A stretch of 64,000 nt of DNA from Vibrio caribbeanicus ATCC BAA-2122 (GTDB lineage: Bacteria; Pseudomonadota; Gammaproteobacteria; Enterobacterales; Vibrionaceae), in the NCBI RefSeq assembly GCF_000165125.1, contig NZ_AEIU01000003.1, positions 62,001 through 126,000 on the forward strand. Direction: 5' to 3'. Below, one piece after another: positions 51,482-60,137 of the stretch (the stretch's first letter is position 1; every line of letters starts with the position of its first letter). The notes below the pieces were generated by a model. That model was not told where the DNA came from. It worked only from the letters and a program-made list of their open reading frames with translations, and did not search any database. The translations under genes were made by a program, and so were the position numbers.

Positions 51482-53974
51482 CTACTTAAGACGCACTGAG
51501 CTATCACTATGAGTGGGAGTTCGACTGGGGTACTTAACCGCATAAGTACGATCCCCAGATATAGATTTCAGAGTATCTTTACTAAATACAGTGCGGCAAG
51601 TGAGTACATCAACTTCATCAACTTTAGGAAACTTCTGACCAACTTCATTCAACAATTCGCTCAGGGTTGCCGCATTAGGTGCTCTCAATGAGCCCGCAGT
51701 TTCGGGAACTGTCACGATAATGGGTGGTTTTTTACCCTCAAGGATTAAATCTCTCAGACTGCCAACCAACGAAGATTCTTGCGATGCCAATTCAGGAAAG
51801 TGTGAAAATCGATAGTTAGCAACCTTAACGTGGTGCTCTGTACCATTTTTACGCCGAATAGTGTTACGTCGAAAATCACGCGAGTAAACACCTGTAACTT
51901 CTTGTGCCTCATCATTAAAACGATGAATGTTGCTGGCCAAAGTAGCAGGATCACCGCGATTTTTTACACCAAAAACTCGATAGCCATTCTCGTAACCATC
52001 CCAAAGCTGTGAGTGCGGATATAAGTCATCAATTTCCTTGATAAAATCTGATGTTATCGGGTTTGCTAGGGAAAAGTCATCGGGCGCCCAAAAGTTCAGT
52101 TTCATTCCTTGAGGTAAATCCATCACCTCACCGTACATTCTTTTACTCTCATTCGGACGAGTGACAAGGCTTTCATCAGCATCGAGTACGGCTAGTCGTC
52201 CGCCGTGAGCATCCAAAATAAGTCGCTCTGAATTAGAAACGGCTAAACTGCCATCATTCAAAGTGGTTAAATTAACGTAGTAGTTAAATTTTTGTGTTTC
52301 TATTTTACCAATCTTAATATCGTTCTCCAGATTTATACCCTTCAGAGAGTAAATGATATCGCCATTTAGAACGCCCGTTTCGAATTCGGATTCAGCTTGA
52401 ACAATGATGCGCTCATTATCGAACATCCTCTCTTGATATAACTTCATTGAACTGAAAGGATCGAGTTCCTCCTCTCCTTTTAAGAGTTGTGCTAACTCAT
52501 CCCCACCCTTATAGTAGATTGAAGTCAGTTTTACTTGGGGGAGATAGTCAATGGCTGCAGGTATGAGTTGGCTAGCTAGGAAAAAGCTATCAAATCCCGC
52601 CCCCATGGCGCCAAGATAACGATCAGCTTCAGTATCCCCCATTATTGCCCTATCTATATTCAAACTCAGATCAGCCGAGCCCAAAGCAATACCGAGGGGG
52701 ATACCAACTTCAGGAGCCAAAATATCAATAATTGGAGTAAGATACATCATCGTATTTAGAATGCTGATTGCATAGTCTCTTTGCACCTCTGCATTAGAGC
52801 GAATCTGGGTATGGCCATCACTCAAAAGTCTTGTCAGTGTTGAATGAGCTCTGTGAACAAAGATGTCTCCCTCGATCACTTCGCCCCCATCTTGCAATAC
52901 ATAGCTCTTGTCCCACCTTTTCTGTCCGAGGCCTAGAATTGCACTATCTACTCCTGAATAACTGATACCATCTTGACGATCATAGAGACTAAAATGTCGA
53001 GAGAAGAGTACTCTGATATTTTCAGAGGCAAAGGCAGCAACGACCTGCTGCCTTAAGTGGTTTAGATCATCAAAGGGAATGAGAGGATTTGTTATTCCCG
53101 GAACATAGAGTAAACCATTGTTATTGTCACTGTATCTAGGCTGAATGATGATAATATCATCCGAATTATAACCATAAATATTGAACTCGCGGGCGATAAA
53201 GTCATTGTATCGGTTTTCCTTGACCGACTGGATTAACAAAACCTCCTCGGCTGAAAGTAAACCACGAAAGTACATTTCAATAGCATGAAAAAGAAATGCT
53301 TCACGATTAAGCTCTGATATTTGTCCAGCGTGCTGATGAAAATATTCTCTGATGGCTTGATCGTATTGGGATTGAATATCAGAGCTTTCAACAATACTCA
53401 GTAACTGACTGGGCAGTAACTGTATTTCATTAGACTCATCATAAACCTCGGCACCACGCCCTTGTATATATATACCCGAAACGCCATTGAGCTCAAACGG
53501 TAAGAAGTCAGGATCATAAAATGCGTTACTTAATGCAGCTTCAGTGAGTGTCATTGATAGTATCAATTGACTCCCGTGATGGTAGTAACCGGTAAATGTT
53601 TTCGAGCTAAATGGATGCGGCCCCTTAAACTTGTTAAAGAAAGTAAGATCAGGGTTGATATGGGGGTTTTCCATGTAAGTCAAATCTAGCTTATCAAGAC
53701 CATTCTCTATCGCCTTTCGAGCAACATTTTGTGGGGTCGGCATCTTTGAAAACACGCCCGAGAACTTTTCTAAAAACTGACCTCGCCAAGTATCGGTATA
53801 TTGTTCAGACAAGGCCAATATTCTCGGTTCTATCTCTAAAGGTATAACGATTTCAGTTGAACCTATTGAATCCTTCTCTTGGTATTCTGAAGCCATTGTG
53901 TGGCTGATTGTACATACAAAGCAGAAGAATATGACATATTGTCTAAACCTGTCTGTAAAAATATCGAATAACAT
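51482..53974 (-). CDS. Large exported toxin-like protein (DUF6543/dermonecrotic-toxin-type region; Stv-like C-terminus)
   Basis: The 830-residue protein has a signal-like N-terminus (YVIFFCFVCTISHTMA). Residues 50-330 (LSEQYTDTWRGQFLEKFSGV, a TFTGYYHHGS segment, and repeated glycine-aromatic strands) resemble the N-terminal domain of Pseudomonas dermonecrotic-type toxins (DUF6543). Residues 400-480 hold three hydrophobic helices (YLTPIIDILAPEVGIPLGIA). The C-terminal region has LILDAHGGRLAVLD (residues 585-598), LPQGMKLNFWAP and a late DVLTCRT, a His...Cys arrangement like putative adhesin/Stv domains. A full MITE lies 23 bp upstream. Family assignments are from recalled motifs and need profile searching. 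Confidence 0.6.
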   Translation of the reverse strand: MLFDIFTDRFRQYVIFFCFVCTISHTMASEYQEKDSIGSTEIVIPLEIEPRILALSEQYTDTWRGQFLEKFSGVFSKMPTPQNVARKAIENGLDKLDLTYMENPHINPDLTFFNKFKGPHPFSSKTFTGYYHHGSQLILSMTLTEAALSNAFYDPDFLPFELNGVSGIYIQGRGAEVYDESNEIQLLPSQLLSIVESSDIQSQYDQAIREYFHQHAGQISELNREAFLFHAIEMYFRGLLSAEEVLLIQSVKENRYNDFIAREFNIYGYNSDDIIIIQPRYSDNNNGLLYVPGITNPLIPFDDLNHLRQQVVAAFASENIRVLFSRHFSLYDRQDGISYSGVDSAILGLGQKRWDKSYVLQDGGEVIEGDIFVHRAHSTLTRLLSDGHTQIRSNAEVQRDYAISILNTMMYLTPIIDILAPEVGIPLGIALGSADLSLNIDRAIMGDTEADRYLGAMGAGFDSFFLASQLIPAAIDYLPQVKLTSIYYKGGDELAQLLKGEEELDPFSSMKLYQERMFDNERIIVQAESEFETGVLNGDIIYSLKGINLENDIKIGKIETQKFNYYVNLTTLNDGSLAVSNSERLILDAHGGRLAVLDADESLVTRPNESKRMYGEVMDLPQGMKLNFWAPDDFSLANPITSDFIKEIDDLYPHSQLWDGYENGYRVFGVKNRGDPATLASNIHRFNDEAQEVTGVYSRDFRRNTIRRKNGTEHHVKVANYRFSHFPELASQESSLVGSLRDLILEGKKPPIIVTVPETAGSLRAPNAATLSELLNEVGQKFPKVDEVDVLTCRTVFSKDTLKSISGDRTYAVKYPSRTPTHSDSSVRLK

Positions 53975-53997
53975 ACAAAGTCCCTTTTATAAATGAT

Positions 53998-54263
53998 TAT
54001 ACCCAAGTAACCTCAAGATGTTAGGTTCAGCGAGAATGGCTTGCTTAACAGGCAAGGCAACGATTTGAAAATCTAGTCATCTAAATTGAAAATCGGTAAC
54101 GAGGCATGTAAAGCAAGACAACTCGCCCTTTGGGAGCGTGCCACAGTGCCGATTTCATCGTCAAACAACTTGGTAAGAGTTCACTATTACGCTGCGTTAT
54201 TTTCCTTGAATTCAACACGGTGGCATCGCTCTGAATCCTGCATTTTGAAGTCACTTGGGTATA
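53998..54263 (+). mobile_element. MITE-like element, full copy A (266 bp)
   Basis: The element is bounded by imperfect terminal inverted repeats (TATACCCAAGTAACCTCAA and the complement of TTGAAGTCACTTGGGTATA, 17 of 19 positions). It encodes no transposase. Internal blocks include GTCATCTAAATTGAAAATCG and GCTGCGTTATTTTCCTTGAA. It is about 90 % or more identical to copy B at 59117-59381. The insertion ends 23 bp from the start of the toxin-like gene. Confidence 0.88.
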
Positions 54264-54905
54264 TCTATTTCCATAAATAAAAAACAGGAATATATAATAT
54301 TTTATAGTGACAAATGATTGTAAATAATAAAATTAATTTAAAACATTAAAAATAACTCTATAAAACATTTAAATATCGTATTTTATTTATAATGTTAGAA
54401 TTTAAAAATTAATATAAAAATAATTTCATTTTACTTTGTATCCGTATGATAACTTATTCAACATTATCTATATTTAGGTATAGTGACACTATCATTTTAT
54501 TGAGTGATTTTAATTTAGGCCCAGATTTCACTGAATAATCAGATCCTGTATATCCCCACCAATCCCAGCAGAAAAAAGGATTCGCTTCCGTTTATTTTAC
54601 CTGGGGATACAGAACAATAATATTATTCGTATCAGCCCATAAATTAAGCTCATTATTTGATGAAAATATCGCTGAGATCTTATCCCTACTTTGATTAAAA
54701 CCGTGAAAAGCAACATGCACTTTGCAGCCAAGATTAAATCGGAAATAAATAAAAATTGCTATGCTCTTAACGAAAATAAAAGATGTAAATAAATGTAATC
54801 ACAGCCGGGAAATTAATATTTAATGAGCTGAGTATGATAAATTCTATTAACACTCAGCTCAATCAATATAAGAAGTTAGTACATTAGTACTGTACAATTA
54901 GAACT
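54264..54905. other. Very AT-rich intergenic region
   Basis: These 642 bp are about 72 % AT. No gene, RNA or repeat is supported. A TTATTTAT-rich run near 54300-54420 and scattered short hairpins are the only texture. It lies between two genes on the same strand and so is downstream of the dioxygenase gene. Confidence 0.5.
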
Positions 54906-56018
54906 TTAATCATTAGGGTTATTTAAACGAAGTGTGCTTTCAAAGTCCTCTCGGTTGATATAACAACCTGCAAGCTTTCGTTTCCCTTTAAATGCTTCTC
55001 GACCGTGTAATACACGCCAGTTATCAAAAATAATCATTTCACCGGGCTTCAACGTGTACTTCCACTGATATTGCTCTTTTTCTGCCAGTGCTTCAAAATA
55101 AGCCAACGCTTCATAAACACCATAAAGATCGTGTTGGCCAAGTCCCAGTGGTAGCCTATCATAATGGTTAAAACTTACTTGCTCTAACATACCATGACGG
55201 TCGTTACGCAGAACTGTCCTTTCTGAACATAAGCTTACTCCATCACCAACATAGCTGCCACTGATTGGAGCTTGCTCAAGCAACGCATACAAATCAGGTT
55301 GAGTTCGCTTTATCTCTTGAGCGATCTTGAAGCCATCAACCATAGTCGAGGCGCCGCCGATTGCTTCATATTCACAACATAGCAGCATCTGTAAGCCGGG
55401 TGCATCGTGACTATAAGTACTATCTGTATGGGCTCCCAATGCAAGATCTGTATAAGCAGAGTCATCTCTATCATTGCTGGCACTAAACTCCCAAATCCCA
55501 CCAAATATTGTTTGTCTTGCATAAGAAAACCGTTTAGATAGTGTCTCTATCGTACCAATGTCGGGAGGGCAATCGCGAAGTAAAACAAAGCCATATTCAA
55601 CAAGTGACTTAAGAATATTGGCAAATTGTTCCTCAGTAAAAATGTCTTCATGACGAAACTTAAAGTCTGATGTTGATTCTAAATCAGCCACTTGCCACAA
55701 ACATCGCTTAGGTGTAGTCACAGGTCGATCTTTCTCATTCATCGCTTTAACTAAAAACTGGGTTAAATACGTTGAGGGAACATGCGAATCTTTCCAGTAC
55801 ACTTTTATCCGTTCGCCATCTTCACAACATATTTTTTCCGGTACCGCGTTATAAAAAATATCATTGGCTGTTGAGATATGCTGGCTCGTGGTCCGATCCC
55901 AATGTTCATCTGAGTTGGAATGATCTCTAAGCCAAAGGTATGGGAAGCTGGCGACTTGACCATCACTAAATGAAACACGTAACGACTGCTCCTCTTCCTC
56001 TATACTTGCAATTTCCAT
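54906..56018 (-). CDS. TauD/GBBH-type 2OG-Fe dioxygenase (trimethyllysine or gamma-butyrobetaine hydroxylase-like)
   Basis: The 370-residue protein has the N-terminal DUF971-like domain (FPYLWLRDHS, residues 25-34) and a TauD jelly-roll. The iron ligands are H197-T-D199 (GAHTDSTYSHDAPGLQMLL) and H338 (NWRVLHGREAFKGKRKLAG). The N-terminal Zn-binding cysteines of human BBOX1 are absent. TML and gamma-butyrobetaine dioxygenases are the first and last enzymes of carnitine synthesis; the divergent aldehyde dehydrogenase supports this pathway. Which substrate is used is undecided. Confidence 0.82.
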   Translation of the reverse strand: MEIASIEEEEQSLRVSFSDGQVASFPYLWLRDHSNSDEHWDRTTSQHISTANDIFYNAVPEKICCEDGERIKVYWKDSHVPSTYLTQFLVKAMNEKDRPVTTPKRCLWQVADLESTSDFKFRHEDIFTEEQFANILKSLVEYGFVLLRDCPPDIGTIETLSKRFSYARQTIFGGIWEFSASNDRDDSAYTDLALGAHTDSTYSHDAPGLQMLLCCEYEAIGGASTMVDGFKIAQEIKRTQPDLYALLEQAPISGSYVGDGVSLCSERTVLRNDRHGMLEQVSFNHYDRLPLGLGQHDLYGVYEALAYFEALAEKEQYQWKYTLKPGEMIIFDNWRVLHGREAFKGKRKLAGCYINREDFESTLRLNNPND

Positions 56019-56311
56019 ATTCGAGACCCTAATTTTTACCTGTGAATGAATTGCTGCATTTCAGCATAAGTTGCGAAATTATTCGTAGGTGAGAATCGAA
56101 TCTAGAGAAAATAATTGTATTTATTTTTTATCACTAAAGCCTAGATCACAATGTCACTCATATAAATCAAAAATATAATTAAAACATAGAATTAAATATC
56201 ATTTACTCATCAATGCTCTATCTCTAAGAATTGACATTTACACCTTTTACTGACCTAAATTTGGCTTAGGATACGAGGTTCCCGATAAATCACAATAACG
56301 GTTATTCCGCA

Positions 56312-57784
56312 ATGAAAGCGTTAATAGAGGCACTAAACCTTCCCGAAGATAACAAGCTATTCATAGATGGGGCTTGGGTACAATCAAACTCACCACACAG
56401 ATACTCTGTCATTGATCCCGGCACGAGCATTCCATTAATGAGTAATGCCATTGCATGTGCTGATGATATCGAAAAAGCAGTTCATTCATCCACACAAGGC
56501 CAACAAAACTGGCAAGAGTTGACACCAAGTGAACGAGCGCTTTGCCTGTTTGATTTAGCGCGGGCTTTGGAAGAATGTCTGCAAGAATTTGCCACAGTTG
56601 AAGCGATTGATACTGGAAAGCCATACTCGGAAGCTCAGGGGGATATCCAAGTATGTATAGATTTCTTACGCTTCTACGCAGGCCTCTGTGACAAAATCCA
56701 TGGTGAAACTATCCCCATTGACCCAACACAAATGAGTTTTACCATCAAAGAGCCTGTGGGAGTCACTTTGCATATCATTCCTTGGAATTTCCCGTTATTT
56801 ACGTGTATTCGCGGGATTGCCCCTGCGCTTGCAGCAGGATGCAGTGTAATCATCAAACCTTCTGAGCATGCCCCCGCTTCAATCTTAAAATTTGCTCAAC
56901 TCACTGCAGAAATAAACTTCCCTTCAGGTGTCATTAATGTCATCACGGGTTTTGGCCTGCCCACCGGTGAACTTCTTTGCCAGCACCCAGCAATTAAACA
57001 TATTACCTTCACTGGCTCCAAGAAAACTGGTACACAAGTACTCAAGTGCGCGGCCAATAACATGACAACATGCACGATGGAGCTCGGTGGTAAATCACCC
57101 GCGATTGTTTTTGGTGATGCTGATATTGACAGCGCTGTTGAAGATGTTTTCGTAGCATCTTTTTTGAACTCTGGACAAGTCTGCTCGTGCGCTTCAAGAA
57201 TCATTCTCGATAGGTCGATTAAAAACGTATTTAGTGAAAAGCTCACAAGTAAAGTTGCCAATAGCGATATGGGTCATGGAATGACTGATCGTCAGTTTGC
57301 CGCGATTAATAACCAAACTCAGCTAGATAAAATCGAAACTTTTGTGAATCAGGCAATACAAGAAGGTGCAGAAATTTTGATCGGTGGTAAACGTCATATC
57401 GACCCTGAACACCCAAACGGATTGTATTTTTTACCAACCATTATCGACAACCTCCCCCCCGACTCTGCCTTATTGACTCAAGAGATATTTGGTCCAGTCA
57501 TCTGCCTGCAAACCTTTGAGGACGAGGAGCAAGCTGTATGTCTCGCTAACAATAGCGAATTTGGGCTTCAAGCCGGGATCTATACGCGAGATGTTACTCG
57601 AGCCTTAAGAATTAGTAAGAAAATCGATGCTGGGCAAGTCAATATTAATCAATATTATACCAGTGAGGTATACATTCCTTTCGGCGGGAATAAAAGTTCT
57701 GGCTTTGGCCGAGAATGTGGTGCTGGTGCTGTTGAGAATTATCTAAAAATCAAAGCTACGTCTATAAACCTAAATATCGAATAA
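56312..57784 (+). CDS. Betaine-aldehyde/4-trimethylaminobutyraldehyde dehydrogenase-like ALDH
   Basis: The 490-residue protein is a standard aldehyde dehydrogenase: IIPWNFPLFTCIRGIAPALA, the NAD-site ITFTGSKKTG (residues 231-240), the general base MELGGKSPAI (Glu257) and the nucleophile FLNSGQVCS (Cys291). ALDH9/BADH-like features include the late PFGGNKSSGFGRECG. Divergent with 293 bp to a TML/GBB-type dioxygenase, it may oxidise 4-trimethylaminobutyraldehyde to gamma-butyrobetaine. Betaine aldehyde is an alternative. Confidence 0.88.
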   Translation: MKALIEALNLPEDNKLFIDGAWVQSNSPHRYSVIDPGTSIPLMSNAIACADDIEKAVHSSTQGQQNWQELTPSERALCLFDLARALEECLQEFATVEAIDTGKPYSEAQGDIQVCIDFLRFYAGLCDKIHGETIPIDPTQMSFTIKEPVGVTLHIIPWNFPLFTCIRGIAPALAAGCSVIIKPSEHAPASILKFAQLTAEINFPSGVINVITGFGLPTGELLCQHPAIKHITFTGSKKTGTQVLKCAANNMTTCTMELGGKSPAIVFGDADIDSAVEDVFVASFLNSGQVCSCASRIILDRSIKNVFSEKLTSKVANSDMGHGMTDRQFAAINNQTQLDKIETFVNQAIQEGAEILIGGKRHIDPEHPNGLYFLPTIIDNLPPDSALLTQEIFGPVICLQTFEDEEQAVCLANNSEFGLQAGIYTRDVTRALRISKKIDAGQVNINQYYTSEVYIPFGGNKSSGFGRECGAGAVENYLKIKATSINLNIE

Positions 57785-57790
57785 CGCCCG

Positions 57791-57827
57791 GAAGGCTTCG
57801 TCTCTTTGTTAAATAAGTGAAGCCTTC
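57791..57827. terminator. Hairpin after the aldehyde dehydrogenase gene
   Basis: GAAGGCTTC pairs with GAAGCCTTC over 9 bp with a 19-base loop. It lies in the 59-bp space between two convergent genes. No T run follows, so terminator function is tentative. Confidence 0.45.
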
Positions 57828-57843
57828 ACCGCTAACCATCTAG

Positions 57844-59040
57844 TCAATCAACCTCAATAAATACGGGTAACTGTGAGTCACCCAACCGACTTTCTCGAGC
57901 AAAGTTTTTGTACTTGGTTACTTTATCGACATTCCAAACGTTTAGATTTTGATCAAACGCCGTTGAGCGCTCAAACATACCCTCCATCTCAACCACATTC
58001 GAAGTATCCCAATGAGCTAGGGGACGATTAAAAGCATGATTGCGCGTAAACATAAAACTCATATCCTTAACCTTAGAAGTATTCCAGTCTTGAATATCAT
58101 GGTCAAAGGCATTGGCATCACTGAATGTTGAGCGCATAACAGTGACATTGTGTGTATCCCATTGACCAATAGCTTGGTTAAATACAGATGCACCTGAGAA
58201 CATGTAAGCAATATTTTTGACATTAGAAGTGTCCCAACGGCTAATGTCTTGATTAAACTGATCTGCTCCGAAAAACATTGCATCCATGTACCACACCTTA
58301 CCAGTATTCCAATCACCAATGTACTGATTAAAGGAATCGGCATCTTGGAACATCCTATCCGTACGCAACACATTCGATATATTCCAACCGCCTATCGACT
58401 GATTAAACTGCTTTGCTCCCCTGAACATTGAATGCATCGCAAAAACATTGCTCGTATCCCAACCACTGATATCTTGGTTAAATTGTTCAGCGTACGAAAA
58501 CATCGCATTCATATTGACGACAGATGACGTATCCCAGCGGTCTAATGGCTGATTAAATGAACTTGCCGAGTAAAACATTTTACTCATGTTATAAACATAA
58601 GAAGTGTCCCACTCATTAATATCCTGATTAAAATCTTTTGCTAAGGTAAACATGCCACTCATGTCATCAACTTTTGAAGTATCCCACTGGCCAATATCAT
58701 GATTGAAAACACGAGCGTTATAGAACATTCCCTGCATATTTTTAACATTTGAGGTGTCCCAATCAGAAATATCACGATTGAACTGAGTTCTATTACGAAA
58801 TAAATAACTCATATCGGTGACGTGACTGGTACAAAAAGACAACCTACCTTGTTCTAGTTCAGTTAACAATTCCTCTTCTCTAATAGATTCATTATTGACA
58901 ACTAGGTAAGTAAAACCATTTCGTTCAAGTCGCTCTCCAGTTTCATTTTGACTACATTGCACACTCATATTATTTGCATAAACCGAGCTAATAAAGGGTA
59001 AAAAAATAAGATTAACTGATAGGAACTTCATTTTATTCAT
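57844..59040 (-). CDS. Exported BspA/DUF285-type surface repeat protein
   Basis: The ATG at 59038-59040 has AGGAAG seven bases upstream and gives 398 residues. A signal peptide (FLSVNLIFLPFISSVYA) is followed by a short Cys-containing domain (residues 22-77, two Cys) and twelve tandem 25-residue repeats of the form GMFxxAxxFNQDIxxWDTSNVxxM, the BspA (DUF285) leucine-rich-like solenoid. Such solenoids mediate surface adhesion in oral and marine bacteria. No membrane anchor or sortase motif is seen, so it may be secreted or held by the N-terminal domain. Confidence 0.92.
   Translation of the reverse strand: MNKMKFLSVNLIFLPFISSVYANNMSVQCSQNETGERLERNGFTYLVVNNESIREEELLTELEQGRLSFCTSHVTDMSYLFRNRTQFNRDISDWDTSNVKNMQGMFYNARVFNHDIGQWDTSKVDDMSGMFTLAKDFNQDINEWDTSYVYNMSKMFYSASSFNQPLDRWDTSSVVNMNAMFSYAEQFNQDISGWDTSNVFAMHSMFRGAKQFNQSIGGWNISNVLRTDRMFQDADSFNQYIGDWNTGKVWYMDAMFFGADQFNQDISRWDTSNVKNIAYMFSGASVFNQAIGQWDTHNVTVMRSTFSDANAFDHDIQDWNTSKVKDMSFMFTRNHAFNRPLAHWDTSNVVEMEGMFERSTAFDQNLNVWNVDKVTKYKNFARESRLGDSQLPVFIEVD
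57907..58809 (-). repeat. Twelve coding repeats of 75 bp (25 residues)
   Basis: Twelve tandem units encode the WDTSNV-containing 25-residue repeat of the BspA-type protein. The unit length is constant, but DNA identity between units is only moderate, indicating old expansions under protein-level constraint. Confidence 0.88.
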
Positions 59041-59116
59041 AATCACTCTTCCTGAGGTAGCCATATATTCCATTCATAATTGAATAAACACAAAATAACA
59101 TTAAGACTCTAAGGTA

Positions 59117-59381
59117 TATACCCAAGTAACCTCAAGATGCTAGGTTCAGCGAGAATGGATTGCTTTACAGGCAAGGCAACGATTTGAAAATCTAGTCATC
59201 TAAATTGAAAATCGGTAACGACGCATGTAAGCAAGACAACTCGCCCTTTGGGAGCGTGCCACAGTGCCGATTTCATCGTCAAATAACTTGGCAAGAGCCC
59301 ACTATTCCGCTGCGTTATTTTCCTTAAACTCAACACTGTGGCATCGCTCTGAATCCTGCATTTTGAAGTCACTTGGGTATA
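59117..59381 (+). mobile_element. MITE-like element, full copy B (265 bp)
   Basis: Same termini (TATACCCAAGTAACCTCAA, and TTGAAGTCACTTGGGTATA at the right) and same internal order as copy A, with few substitutions. The right end is 1 bp from the stop codon of the gene on the minus strand at 59383. The TATA ends suggest a TA-rich target duplication. No coding capacity. Confidence 0.88.
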
Positions 59382-59382
59382 T

Positions 59383-59934
59383 CTATCCTGTAACAGAGAT
59401 TTCCTCTTGACAGAAATAAACTTCTTCCCCCTGATTATCTGTTAAATATCCATTGGGGCTCACTCTATTAATCATGTCCTGAAGCAAGACACCATTAGCT
59501 TTTGAACCAGGGTAATTAACGGGCCTTTCTATAATATTTTTTCCCGACCAATCGTCATAAAAGTACAGCAGTTCTGAACGAAGCCAACATTGAGCATTGA
59601 TCGCTCTATATGCTGTAAACCAAACACTCTCATTTGCTTCATCATTGTAATCTGCATTTAAGGCAATATCAGTATGAACAAGGACTCCCATACGCTCATT
59701 CATACCAAACCACGAACGTGTTGAGGTGAGATCATACCCAACAAAAATCGTCTGATAAGTAATTACTCTATCCAATAAAGCTTTCACCTTATTATTGTCC
59801 TCGTGTAAAGCACGAAGACAAATTCCCTCAGGGTTTAATCCGCACCAAGCCTCTGTACCTTGAGAACTATTGATGGACAATAATATAAGAAAACAAACCA
59901 CAAAAAACTTATTTATATATAAATTAACATTCAT
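59383..59934 (-). CDS. Exported protein of unknown function
   Basis: The 183-residue protein has a signal peptide (FFVVCFLILLSINSSQGTEA) and four cysteines in the mature part (WCGLNPEGICLRAL, NAQCWLRS, VYFCQEE), suggesting disulfides. Short motifs (GMNERMGVLVHTDIALNAD, WFTAYRAINAQCWL) are not from a family I recognise. The stop codon lies directly against a MITE-like element, so the original C-terminus may have been altered by the insertion. Confidence 0.65.
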   Translation of the reverse strand: MNVNLYINKFFVVCFLILLSINSSQGTEAWCGLNPEGICLRALHEDNNKVKALLDRVITYQTIFVGYDLTSTRSWFGMNERMGVLVHTDIALNADYNDEANESVWFTAYRAINAQCWLRSELLYFYDDWSGKNIIERPVNYPGSKANGVLLQDMINRVSPNGYLTDNQGEEVYFCQEEISVTG

Positions 59935-60097
59935 GACACTTTAAAAATTAATAAATTTTGTAAATATTAAATCATATATATCTATTATTTCTGTGACACG
60001 CTGTAGGGAATAGTGGTAGATTTCTATGGAAAGTTATCAAATTGAGTAACGGAATCTACTATTCGAAATTAATATTTTATTTAAGTTAAAATGATGA

Positions 60098-60131
60098 TAC
60101 CCAAATAACGTCAAAATACTTGGGCATTCCC
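60098..60131. repeat. Paired MITE terminus remnant
   Basis: TACCCAAATAACGTC is followed nine bases later by TACTTGGGCA, resembling the two ends of the MITE family brought together by loss of the middle. It lies 7 bp beyond the lipase stop and might act as a weak hairpin. Confidence 0.4.
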
Positions 60132-60137
60132 AAATAA

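Noticed and set aside
57907-58809. CRISPR array suggested by regular 75-bp repeats
   Set aside because: The repeats are coding, vary in sequence and encode the BspA-type 25-residue unit; no constant repeat/variable spacer structure exists.
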